Shown here: positions 1 through 7,187 of the stretch, in pieces
Numbering within the stretch: the stretch's first letter is position 1
How the letters are laid out: each line of letters starts with the position of its first letter
From: Chloroflexota bacterium
GTDB taxonomy: Bacteria > Chloroflexota > Anaerolineae > UBA1429
Direction of reading: 5' to 3'
Assembly: GCA_012729455.1 (NCBI GenBank)
Contig: JAAYDC010000030.1
Coordinates: forward strand, 1 to 49,035
DNA length: 49,035 nucleotides
Program-made: the position numbers and the translations under genes
Notes under the pieces: model-generated
Database searches by the model: none
Seen by the model: the letters and a program-made list of their open reading frames with translations, nothing else
What the model was told of the DNA's origin: nothing

Positions 1-546
1 CATCGTACAGTAAAACTGGTGTTTTGTGCTGATAATGAACCAGTCAGCTCGAGTAGGAATGATAGACTGCTTGTTGAAGATGCCCAGAGAGCTAGTATGC
101 TACTCTTTCTATGGAGTATTCCTCCCGGAACTAGAGAAGATGGCACCTTTAGCGAAGAGGCTTTTCAGAGCTGGTATTCTACTGCTATTCAGATCTGTAA
201 GGAATCCAACTATATGGTAGAAGCTATGACTGCGCTTGGAGGTGTTCTTACGTATGTACCAGAAGACCCCTCCGGATTTTGGATCAACAGAGCAGTTGCT
301 TCTGTCCTTGATACGGAGCTTTGCGAAGCTCTATGTAGTAGGTTCATATTCAAAAAACGTAGCTCACTAGGCGTACATTTTGTGGACCCAACAGGTGAAT
401 CTGAACGGGAGCTCGCAAATTACTATAGCGACTTGGCCATTAAAACTCGTGAAGCATCTTTTTTCCGCCTTGCGGTAAAACTCGATTTATTGGCTGAGCA
501 TTTCAGGAGAGAATCTAAAAGAATTCATAAGACGTCTGGTGACTAG
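1..546 (+). CDS. C-terminal part of an unrecognised protein (5' cut by window edge)
   Basis: The frame is open from base 1 to the TAG at 544-546, so this is the last ~180 residues of a longer protein; the GTG at 19 is only an internal codon. The visible part looks mostly alpha-helical and soluble, with no membrane segment or signal. It ends in a basic helix. Around residues 95-130 it carries a WINRAVASVLD stretch and a GVHFVDPTGE stretch, which look like a conserved C-terminal helical domain, but I cannot assign a family or function. Base composition is clearly more AT-rich than in the genes from 643 to 6846, which hints at foreign origin. A strong hairpin terminator follows it directly. Confidence 0.6.
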   Translation, partial: HRTVKLVFCADNEPVSSSRNDRLLVEDAQRASMLLFLWSIPPGTREDGTFSEEAFQSWYSTAIQICKESNYMVEAMTALGGVLTYVPEDPSGFWINRAVASVLDTELCEALCSRFIFKKRSSLGVHFVDPTGESERELANYYSDLAIKTREASFFRLAVKLDLLAEHFRRESKRIHKTSGD

Positions 547-562
547 ATGAAACTGACCTAAA

Positions 563-583
563 GCCGCCCCAATGAGGGGCGGC
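563..583. terminator. Bidirectional hairpin terminator
   Basis: An 8-bp perfect GC stem, GCCGCCCC (563-570) and GGGGCGGC (576-583), closes a 5-nt loop. It lies between two convergent genes, the cut gene ending at 546 and the esterase ending at 643. T-rich tracts on either side are weak, so it would serve both strands with modest efficiency. Confidence 0.65.
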
Positions 584-642
584 CTGCTTGTTTCACCTGT
601 GCAACTGCCGGATGCTGTGCCGCGGCACAGCTGGCGGTGTTG

Positions 643-1659
643 CTAGCGCCACACCGCCCTGAGCCAGGTCCAGGCGCCGGCGCTATAGTAGCGGTGCCCC
701 TCCGGGCCGATCCACAGGCTGCAGCGCTCGGGCACACCGGCGGCGGCATAGATCGCATGGGTGTGCGCAAACTGCTCGCGGGCGGCCTCGATGGGAAAGA
801 TCGGATCGAGCCGGCCATTCAGGAACCTGACATAACGGGGTGCGATCAGGCCCGCCAGGCTGCCCAGTTCGCCCAGAGAGAGGATGTCGGGCACATAATT
901 GCAGTCGCAGTGGTAGATGCTGCCGATGCTATCCGCCAGCGAGCAATAATAGCTGCCCGGCAGGGCAGCCGAGTAGCGCACGTCGCAGGCGGCTGCGAAA
1001 AAGCTGGCTGTGCCGCCCCCCGAGTTGCCGGTGATGGCCACACGGGCGGGGTCGACGCTCTGCTCAGCAAGCGCCCAATCCAGCAGGCGTTCGAGATCCC
1101 AGACCCTCTCGCCGATGACGGTGCGCCCCACGAGCAGGCCCTGCAGGGTGCGCGTGCGGCACGAGTTCAGCGCGCCGGCGGCAATATCAGCGGGTGTGCG
1201 GGTCTCGCCAAAGCCGCGCGCGGTGGGGGCGATCGCCAGGTAGCCCTGACGGGCGGCCTGCACGGCAATGTCGCGCTGCCCCTCGACGCCGGAACGGCGC
1301 TCTTCTTCGTCGGCGTACACGCCGGCATAAATGCCGGGGACGTTGTGGCCGTGGGGGGTCAGCACCAGCGGCAGGCGGCCGGCCGGCAGCGGATCGGGGC
1401 GCAGCAGGTAAAAGGGCAGCGCCAGATCGGGCTCGGTGGTGAGGGTCCAGCGTTCGCGCACGAATCCCTCGCAGACCTCGCGTTCCAGCAGCTCGGCTTG
1501 CGGGGTATGGCTGGCCAGGTCGGCCTCCATGCGCGTGAGCCCGAGGGCAGCCCGCAGCGCCGGGCGCAGGCGTGCTTGCCAGGCGGAGACGCCCGCGGGG
1601 GTGAGGTCATCCAGCGGATAGCGCGGCGTTACGGCGCGGTAGAGGGCGTGGTAGTCCAT
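643..1659 (-). CDS. Alpha/beta-hydrolase esterase (acetylxylan esterase / dienelactone hydrolase-like)
   Basis: A cytosolic alpha/beta-hydrolase of 338 residues. The nucleophile elbow is GNSGGG (Ser in GxSxG) near residue 200. The acid is probably the Asp of NGRLDPIFP and the His lies in GPEGHRYY near the C-terminus, so the whole triad is present. It lacks a signal peptide. An HGHN loop near residue 105 could form the oxyanion hole. The layout fits the large family of acetyl-xylan or acyl-sugar esterases, and the surrounding glycoside hydrolases make removal of acyl groups from imported oligosaccharides the likely role; the substrate is not shown by the sequence. I chose the ATG at 1659 over an upstream in-frame start because AAGGAG sits 9 nt before it. 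It is transcribed alone, with a TGTGCTACAAC promoter-like element just upstream. Confidence 0.8.
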   Translation of the reverse strand: MDYHALYRAVTPRYPLDDLTPAGVSAWQARLRPALRAALGLTRMEADLASHTPQAELLEREVCEGFVRERWTLTTEPDLALPFYLLRPDPLPAGRLPLVLTPHGHNVPGIYAGVYADEEERRSGVEGQRDIAVQAARQGYLAIAPTARGFGETRTPADIAAGALNSCRTRTLQGLLVGRTVIGERVWDLERLLDWALAEQSVDPARVAITGNSGGGTASFFAAACDVRYSAALPGSYYCSLADSIGSIYHCDCNYVPDILSLGELGSLAGLIAPRYVRFLNGRLDPIFPIEAAREQFAHTHAIYAAAGVPERCSLWIGPEGHRYYSAGAWTWLRAVWR

Positions 1660-1687
1660 ATAGATGCTCCTTGACAGAGATTGGCAC

Positions 1688-1699
1688 TGTTGTAGCACA
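1688..1699 (-). promoter_or_regulatory. Candidate extended -10 promoter of the esterase gene
   Basis: On the minus strand this reads TGTGCTACAACA, with TG-TGC-TACAAC as a possible extended -10, about 30 nt upstream of the start codon at 1659. The same 12-mer stands before the next gene at 2305-2316. No convincing -35 is seen. Confidence 0.35.
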
Positions 1700-1785
1700 G
1701 CTGAACACGAATGCCCAGTACGCGGTCTCTGTTGGCCCGCAGCCGGTGCCGCCGCGCCACCGGAGGGCGGCCGTGCACGAGCTGC

Positions 1786-2274
1786 TCAACGGCGCGTGAG
1801 AAGGCAGCCGATGACGATGCCGCAGATCCACAACAGCTCGATAACCGAATCGGCCAGCATGGCGTTCAGGCTCGTGTATTCCATGGATGAGCTCGGAACA
1901 AACGGAATGCCCCAACCCGCCAGGGCAAAGAAGGCAAGCCGTCCGACCATATAAACACTCAGCAGGATGATTGCCAGCGTACGAATCCTGGCCTTGTGCT
2001 TGGGGGCTACCATCACCGCCGCTAACAGAAAGACGCTGGGGATAACCAGCGCCTTTAACACGTCATCAGTCCTACGAACCAGCAAAGATAACAGCATCCA
2101 CCCCCGCTGTGACGGTTTGGTCGTCTTAGACAGGAGGGACCGCACGATTGGATCGACAATCTCTGTCCACCACGCGATCATCTTTTCGATGAACCACACG
2201 GCGGTCACTACAGCCGGCAAGAGGGCGATCCAGCACAGCACGCGGCCGCCCGTTTCGCTGCGGTCCTGAGTCAT
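1786..2274 (-). CDS. Small integral membrane protein, unknown function
   Basis: A 162-residue protein with about four hydrophobic segments: near residues 12-30, 70-90, 95-120 and 135-158. It ends in a basic LLTRR tail. I do not recognise a family. A charged loop of Lys/Arg between the first two segments would be cytoplasmic. I favour the ATG at 2274; a GTG at 2292 in the same frame would add six residues, and neither has a strong ribosome site. It is transcribed in the same direction as the esterase but has its own promoter-like element, so it may be an independent gene. Base composition is a little lower in GC than rtcB upstream. Confidence 0.55.
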   Translation of the reverse strand: MTQDRSETGGRVLCWIALLPAVVTAVWFIEKMIAWWTEIVDPIVRSLLSKTTKPSQRGWMLLSLLVRRTDDVLKALVIPSVFLLAAVMVAPKHKARIRTLAIILLSVYMVGRLAFFALAGWGIPFVPSSSMEYTSLNAMLADSVIELLWICGIVIGCLLTRR

Positions 2275-2304
2275 GCGGGGGTTCCCAAGCACTCTTATGG
2301 GGTG

Positions 2305-2316
2305 TGTTGTAGCACA
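2305..2316 (-). promoter_or_regulatory. Candidate extended -10 promoter of the membrane protein gene
   Basis: The minus strand reads TGTGCTACAACA, identical over 12 bases to the element before the esterase gene at 1688-1699, and about 31 nt before the start at 2274. A CTGACT lies 17 nt upstream of the TGTGCT hexamer and could act as a -35 if that hexamer were the -10. Confidence 0.35.
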
Positions 2317-2331
2317 ACCCGATCACGTTGG

Positions 2332-3726
2332 CTAGTCAGCGCCCTTTAAACTCGCCAGCGGCCAGAGGGTATAGCGCACCGCCGCCAGATCGGCCGCCAG
2401 GATGGCCTCGAGCACCTCGCCGGCGGGCTTGTAGACCGCGTCGGATTCATCCAGCGGCACATCCGCGCCGGCGTTCACCAGCACGCCCGCATGGCGGTAG
2501 CGCTGGTTGACATCGCGCTGCGAGAGGGTGCGCAGGGCCTGCTTGCGCGCCATGCGCCGACCCGCGCCGTGGTTGACGCTGTAGGCGCTGCGGGATGCAT
2601 TGGGGCGCGCATCCAGCACATAGGAATAGTCGCGGTTGGAGCCCGGCACCAGGATCGGGTAGCCCGTATCAGCCCACTGCGTGCCGGCGAGGTCGGGATG
2701 TCCTGCGGGGAAGGCGCGCGTGGCGCCCTTGCGGTGCACCCACACCCTGCCGAACTCGGGGTGGGTCTCGCGCTGCACCAGGTTGTGCGAGATCTCGGCG
2801 ATCAGCTCGAGCTTGCCGCCAAAGGTATCCTCAAAGGCAGCGATGACCTGCTCGGCGATGATCAGGCGGTTGATGGTGGCAAAGTTGCGACCGGCCGCCA
2901 CTGCCGAGAGGTAATCGGCACGCGTGGGAGAATCGGGCGCGAAATAGCCCATATCCAGCTGGCGGATGGCGGGGTTCTCGGCACGGGCACGTTCGAAATA
3001 GTGCTGCGCCAGCCCATGGCCAAAGCCGCGCGAGCCGGTATGGATCTGCACAAACAGGCTTTGGGTCTCTTCGCAGCGCTGCAGCTCGATAAAGTGGTTG
3101 CCGCCCCCGAGCGTCCCCAGCTGGGCGCGCCCGCGGTCGGCGCGGCCCTTGGGCATCTGCCAACTGTCGGCAACCGCGAAATCGCCCCCTTCGGTGCGTT
3201 CCGGGTCAAGGCGCGAGCCGTAGCGGCGCACATATTCGCGCGCTCCGCCGCGCACCAGCGCCTCAAACACGCGCGGCTCCAGCGTGCCCAGCTCCTTGTT
3301 GACGCTGCCGACCCCCATCGCAACCGTGCTCATCACCGCGCGGCTAAAGGCCATCCGCGCCCCGGGGGTGGCGCGCTCGGCGGGAACCTCTGAGCGCAGC
3401 GAGATCATCCCGCAGCCGATATCATAGCCCACCGGCCCCAGCGCGATCGTGCCGGAAGTGAGGATCACACAGCCGACCGGCACGCCATAGCCCTGATGCA
3501 CGTCCGGGGTGATCACCACCAGCTGCACGCCCGGAAAGCGCGTGGCATTGACGATCTGCGGGTAGAGGTCTTCTTCGGCGGCCTCGAGCAGGGCGGGGGT
3601 GAGGAACAGCCTCACCGGCACGCCGCGGGTGTCTTCGGTCGCCAGGGTGTAATAGCCCTCCTCGCGCTGATAGCTCGCGAGCGCTTTCCAGGCGCGATTG
3701 GGCACGCGCGGCGGGGTGGTATCCAT
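2332..3726 (-). CDS. rtcB: RtcB-family RNA ligase (3'-phosphate / 5'-OH RNA joining)
   Basis: RtcB joins RNA 3'-phosphate or 2',3'-cyclic phosphate ends to 5'-OH ends through a GMP-histidine intermediate, using GTP and Mn(II). The 464-residue length is typical. Family motifs follow in order: DVHQGYGVPVG near residue 75, the metal-binding Cys in GYDIGCGM near 100, GTLGGGNHFIE near 205, an SHNLV histidine near 310, and SVNHGAGRRMAR near 385, whose His is the guanylylation site. No archease, RtcA or CRISPR-like neighbour is present, so the physiological RNA (tRNA or mRNA repair) is open. The ATG at 3726 has AGGAGG 5-10 nt upstream and a clear sigma-70 promoter that faces away from the GH18-like gene. 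Confidence 0.95.
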   Translation of the reverse strand: MDTTPPRVPNRAWKALASYQREEGYYTLATEDTRGVPVRLFLTPALLEAAEEDLYPQIVNATRFPGVQLVVITPDVHQGYGVPVGCVILTSGTIALGPVGYDIGCGMISLRSEVPAERATPGARMAFSRAVMSTVAMGVGSVNKELGTLEPRVFEALVRGGAREYVRRYGSRLDPERTEGGDFAVADSWQMPKGRADRGRAQLGTLGGGNHFIELQRCEETQSLFVQIHTGSRGFGHGLAQHYFERARAENPAIRQLDMGYFAPDSPTRADYLSAVAAGRNFATINRLIIAEQVIAAFEDTFGGKLELIAEISHNLVQRETHPEFGRVWVHRKGATRAFPAGHPDLAGTQWADTGYPILVPGSNRDYSYVLDARPNASRSAYSVNHGAGRRMARKQALRTLSQRDVNQRYRHAGVLVNAGADVPLDESDAVYKPAGEVLEAILAADLAAVRYTLWPLASLKGAD

Positions 3727-3751
3727 TGGAGCCTCCTGGGGCGAAAAGGCG

Positions 3752-3781
3752 AGTATAGCGCGCCGCGCTGGGCGGCGTCAA
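3752..3781 (-). promoter_or_regulatory. Sigma-70 type promoter of rtcB
   Basis: On the minus strand TTGACG (3781-3776), an 18-bp spacer and TATACT (3757-3752) form a near-consensus promoter, about 25 nt upstream of the rtcB start. Confidence 0.75.
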
Positions 3782-3794
3782 ATCGGCGTTTGGT

Positions 3795-3823
3795 TTGGCA
3801 AGCGTCTGCGCTGCGCGTACACT
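3795..3823 (+). promoter_or_regulatory. Sigma-70 type promoter of the GH18-like / alpha-galactosidase pair
   Basis: TTGGCA (3795-3800), a 17-bp spacer and TACACT (3818-3823). It is divergent from the rtcB promoter; the two -35 boxes are only 13 bp apart, so the two RNA polymerases could compete. Confidence 0.75.
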
Positions 3824-3852
3824 GGAAGCCAAGACCTCGCGAGGAGAGACTG

Positions 3853-4833
3853 TTGGCGAAACGCCCGCTGCGCTTCGGGCCGGGCGCCAGGATCGTGCTG
3901 TTGGCGATCGTGGTGATAATCGCGTGGGCCTGGATCCCGCAGGGCACGCCGCGTGCCGATTGCGCCGGCACGAGCTATGCTGCCTGGAGCGACGTATCCT
4001 GGAACGCCCAGCCGGTGGAGCGCGTGAGCGTCGCGCACATGGCTTCGGGAGCGCGCGCGCGTCGTCTGACCTACCTCTACCCCTACCTCTCGTACCTGCG
4101 CAAGGACGGCACCTTTAGCCCCAGCTATGACCATGCCGATGCCTTTGTGGCCGAGTTCCGCCGCGCCGATTCGCGCACCAAGCTGCTGGCCTGGGTGGGC
4201 CTGCCGCTGACCAACGATCGGCCGATCGGGGTGCACGGCTGGGTCGACCTGGACGATCCTGCCACGCGCGCGCAGATCGTGGCTTTTGTGGCCGAGCAGG
4301 TGCGCACCGCCGGCTATGACGGCGTGCACCTCAATGCCGAACCGGTGCCCAACCGCAGCGCCGGCTATCTAAAGCTGCTGGAAGAGCTGCGCAGCGAGCT
4401 GGGCCCCAACAAGCTCGTGAGCGTGGCAGTGCCCCATTGGGTGCCCGTGTGGCTGAACGCAATCCCGCCGCTCGAAAATCTGCGCTGGACGAGCGACTAT
4501 TACCAGGCGGTGAGCGAGCGCGCCGACCAGCTGGTGACCATGTCGTACGACAGCCTGATGCCGGTCGGCTGGCTATACCAGGTGTGGATGCGTATCCAGG
4601 TGCGCGGCATTGCGCGGGCGCTGCGGAATTCGCAAAGCGAGCTCTTGATCGGCATCTCTGTCTCGCGCGAGCACACCCGCACGCACAACCCGGCCGCCGA
4701 GAACCTCACCAACGGATTAAAGGGCGTCTGCGCTGCCGACCGACCGCAGGACGTCGACGGCGTGGCGATCTATGCCGACTGGGAATTCGACCCCGCCGAT
4801 CAGGCTGTGTGGGAAGCCTGGCTGAGCAAATAG
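3853..4833 (+). CDS. Exported GH18-like TIM-barrel protein
   Basis: A 326-residue protein with an N-terminal basic patch and a hydrophobic segment (about residues 12-28) that acts as a signal peptide or anchor. The rest resembles a glycoside hydrolase 18-type barrel: a YLYPYLSYLRKDG strand, then GYDGVHLNAEPV near residue 155 in the place of the family's DGxxxDxE signature, and a later MSYDS strand (DxxxM-Y region). The catalytic Glu of the motif is kept but the paired Asp is replaced by Asn, so activity may be altered or lost; alternatively it is a related barrel family. The TTG start at 3853 is chosen because GAGGAGA lies 6 nt upstream and the hydrophobic segment then stands at the N-terminus. 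The alpha-galactosidase follows 18 nt later in the same operon. Confidence 0.7.
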   Translation: MAKRPLRFGPGARIVLLAIVVIIAWAWIPQGTPRADCAGTSYAAWSDVSWNAQPVERVSVAHMASGARARRLTYLYPYLSYLRKDGTFSPSYDHADAFVAEFRRADSRTKLLAWVGLPLTNDRPIGVHGWVDLDDPATRAQIVAFVAEQVRTAGYDGVHLNAEPVPNRSAGYLKLLEELRSELGPNKLVSVAVPHWVPVWLNAIPPLENLRWTSDYYQAVSERADQLVTMSYDSLMPVGWLYQVWMRIQVRGIARALRNSQSELLIGISVSREHTRTHNPAAENLTNGLKGVCAADRPQDVDGVAIYADWEFDPADQAVWEAWLSK

Positions 4834-4851
4834 TTTGCGATAAGGAGCATC

Positions 4852-6846
4852 ATGACCACTGTACCCCTCTCGCCCGACACCACCCCTCAGGATATGGCCC
4901 TCCTGCGCCGCTGGGTGCTGGGCATGCTGACGGACGCGCAGGCCCTGCCGATTGCCTTTAGCCTGGATGGCCGCCCCTGGCACGGCATCCCTGCCGGCTG
5001 GCAGCTCGAGGTGCGCGACGAACGCCTCGACGCGCTCCTGCAGCGGCGCATCTGGAAGGGGCTCGACCCCGAATCGGGCTTGAGCATGACGGTGGAGGCC
5101 ACCTGGTATCAGGATTTCGCCTGTGTCGAATGGCAGGCCAGGTTCACCAACCACGGCGATGCCCCCTCGGCGCTGATCGAGCAGCTCGCGGCGCTGGATG
5201 GCGCCTTTGGCGGGCACAATGCGGTGCTTGAGCACGGTAATGGCGATTATTACGACGCCGCCGGCTATGAGATGGAGTTCACAACGCTCCAGCACCAAGA
5301 GACGCTCACCATCGCCCCGCGCGGCGGACGGCCGTGCGACGGAGCCTTCCCTTATATGCGCCTGATCTACCCCGGATGCGGCCTGACCCTCGCGATCGGC
5401 TGGCCCGGGCAGTGGCAGGCCGAGTTCACCGGCCATACCGAGGGCGCGCGCGTCAGGATCGGGCAGCAGGAGCTGGCCGCCAGCCTGGAGCCGGGCGAGA
5501 CGATCATCACCCCGCGCATCACGCTGCTGGCATGGCAGGGCGAGCGCGAACGCTCTGTCAACCAGTGGCGCAGGTGGTATCTGGCGCACATCCTGCCGCG
5601 TCCGGATGGCCGGCCGATCCCGCCCTGTTGGGTGGGCTGTGCCCCCGGCGACGGCGAGGAATGGACCGCCTCCACCGAGGCCAACCAGCTCGAGTGGCAG
5701 AATCTGCACGCCGAAAAGGGCATGACCTATGACGTGTGGTGGATCGACGCCGGCTGGTACCCCTGCTGGCTGGGCGAGGAGCGCAAGTGGTGGCACACCG
5801 GCCACTGGCGGGAGGATCCCGAGCGCTACCCGCGCGGCTTTCGGCCCGTCAGCGAGAACCTGGCGCGCCGGGGCGCCAAGCTGCTGGTGTGGTTTGAGCC
5901 CGAGCGCGTGCACACCGGCGGCCTGCTCGAGCTCGAGCACCCCGAGTGGCTCCTGCGCGCTGAAGAGGATCCCGATAACGCCCTGCTGAACCTGGGCAAC
6001 CCCGCGGCGCTCAACTGGCTGATCGAGCACGTCTCGGGCATCATCCAGCGCGGCGGGATCGGCATCTACCGCCAGGATTTCAACTTTGCGCCGCTCCCTC
6101 ACTGGCGCGCCGACCGCACCCCCACGCGGCTGGGGATGGCCGAAAACCTGCACGTGCAGGGATACCTCGCCTATTGGGACGCGCTTTTGGCGCGCAATCC
6201 GGGGCTGTGGATCGACTCGTGCTCGTCGGGCGGGCGCCGCAACGACCTGGAGACCATGCGCCGCAGCGTGCCTCTGCATTACAGCGACTGGGGCTATGGC
6301 GACCACGCCGTCAAGCTGGCCTTTCAGCACCGCCTGCACGAGTGGCTGCCCTATTACAAGGAAGCGGCCCTCTCGTGGGACCTCACGGGGCAGCATCGCA
6401 TGGAGAGCCAGGTGGATCCGTTCTCTTACTATTGCGCGATGGGCCCGATGATCTTTTCCTCGATCGACGTGCGCTGCGAGGGGCTGAATGTGGCGCTGCA
6501 CAACCAGCTGCAGGCGGTGTGGCGCAGGGCGGTGCCCTATATCCACATGGGCGATTATTACGCCCTGACCGAGTTCGAAAAGCGCGCCGACCGCTGGCTG
6601 GGCTGGCAGTTCCACAACCCGTGCGACGGCTCCGGCATGCTGCAGGCGATCCGTCTGCAGGAGGCCCCCGAGGCCAGCTGCACGCTCAGGCTGCGCGCGC
6701 TGGATGCGGATGCCGGCTACAGGCTCGAGCAGGCTGAGACGGGCGAGGTGCGCACGATGACGGGCCGGGCGCTGATGGAGACTGGCGTGACGCTCGAGAT
6801 GCCGGCGCGCAGCGGGGCGATCTGGCTGTATCAACGGATGGTGTAG
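4852..6846 (+). CDS. Alpha-galactosidase, glycoside hydrolase family 36
   Basis: Removes terminal alpha-galactose from raffinose-type oligosaccharides or galactomannan pieces. The 664-residue protein has the GH36 order: an N-terminal beta-supersandwich (residues 1-~265), the catalytic barrel, and a short C-terminal beta domain. In the barrel WIDAGWYP, KLLVWFEPERV and the nucleophile Asp in YRQDFNF are clear; the acid/base Asp lies in the SDWGYG strand after SCSSGGRRNDLETM. There is no signal peptide, so it works on imported sugars in the cytosol. AAGGAG sits 4-5 nt before the ATG. The gene ends 17 nt before a long hairpin that is shared with the end of the oxidoreductase gene at 13.1 kb. A second, only distantly similar GH36 lies at 45.3 kb. 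Confidence 0.93.
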   Translation: MTTVPLSPDTTPQDMALLRRWVLGMLTDAQALPIAFSLDGRPWHGIPAGWQLEVRDERLDALLQRRIWKGLDPESGLSMTVEATWYQDFACVEWQARFTNHGDAPSALIEQLAALDGAFGGHNAVLEHGNGDYYDAAGYEMEFTTLQHQETLTIAPRGGRPCDGAFPYMRLIYPGCGLTLAIGWPGQWQAEFTGHTEGARVRIGQQELAASLEPGETIITPRITLLAWQGERERSVNQWRRWYLAHILPRPDGRPIPPCWVGCAPGDGEEWTASTEANQLEWQNLHAEKGMTYDVWWIDAGWYPCWLGEERKWWHTGHWREDPERYPRGFRPVSENLARRGAKLLVWFEPERVHTGGLLELEHPEWLLRAEEDPDNALLNLGNPAALNWLIEHVSGIIQRGGIGIYRQDFNFAPLPHWRADRTPTRLGMAENLHVQGYLAYWDALLARNPGLWIDSCSSGGRRNDLETMRRSVPLHYSDWGYGDHAVKLAFQHRLHEWLPYYKEAALSWDLTGQHRMESQVDPFSYYCAMGPMIFSSIDVRCEGLNVALHNQLQAVWRRAVPYIHMGDYYALTEFEKRADRWLGWQFHNPCDGSGMLQAIRLQEAPEASCTLRLRALDADAGYRLEQAETGEVRTMTGRALMETGVTLEMPARSGAIWLYQRMV

Positions 6847-6862
6847 ACGGGCAGCGGCGCAG

Positions 6863-6895
6863 AACGGGCGGCGAGGGATAACCTCGCTGCCCGTT
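6863..6895. terminator. Hairpin terminator after the alpha-galactosidase gene (left repeat copy)
   Basis: A 14-bp stem, AACGGGCGGCGAGG (6863-6876) and CCTCGCTGCCCGTT (6882-6895) with one G-T pair, closes the loop GATAA. It forms the outer part of the left direct repeat. The matching hairpin at 13029-13059 has the same arms but the loop in reverse-complement orientation. Confidence 0.7.
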
Positions 6896-7011
6896 GTTCC
6901 CATAGCTCGCCGTCAGGCGAACTGCACCACATCCACGACCTTTTTCGTATCCATCGACTCGTTCGCCGCCAGGCCAAAGGCCAGCGATTTCAGCGCGTCG
7001 TGGTAGGGCGA
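6864..7011. repeat. Left copy of a 148-bp direct repeat
   Basis: Bases 6899-7011 match 13064-13176 exactly over 113 bp. Further left the match continues through the hairpin arms to 6864/13029 with differences only in the loop and at 6888 and 6898. The shared sequence is the end of the Gfo/Idh/MocA oxidoreductase gene and its terminator. The offset between copies is 6165 bp, so the repeats bracket the lower-GC block at 7012-13028. Confidence 0.95.
6913..7011 (-). pseudogene. 3' fragment of the Gfo/Idh/MocA oxidoreductase gene
   Basis: The minus strand carries the last 32 codons and the TGA stop of the oxidoreductase found whole at 13078-14121, with identical sequence. The reading frame is cut at 7011, where sequence unrelated to the gene begins. 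There is no start or promoter, so it is a duplicated remnant and not expressed as a protein. It marks the left edge of the inserted block. Confidence 0.9.
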
Positions 7012-7187
7012 TCTGTGCTCAGGTATTGGTCGAGTTCGTTGCAGCATTTACGTTAACGGCCCAGCCGCTCAAGAATCGGGCTGCTATTCATCGAACTGAG
7101 TTTCTGCGAGATCGGTGCCCGGCTAACTATTGCAGCGCGTGGTGCAAACACTGCGGACGGGTCAATATCCTCTGACTCGCTGTTTAC
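7012..7187. other. Spacer with no recognised feature
   Basis: About 175 nt between the left repeat and the end of the CotH gene. I see no reading frame with coding character, no clear hairpin terminator and no tRNA fragment. The true left junction of the block is at 7011/7012. Confidence 0.5.

Noticed and set aside
637-1674. Plus-strand frame of 345 codons opposite the esterase
   Set aside because: High-GC antisense shadow; the minus strand has a full catalytic triad and a ribosome site.
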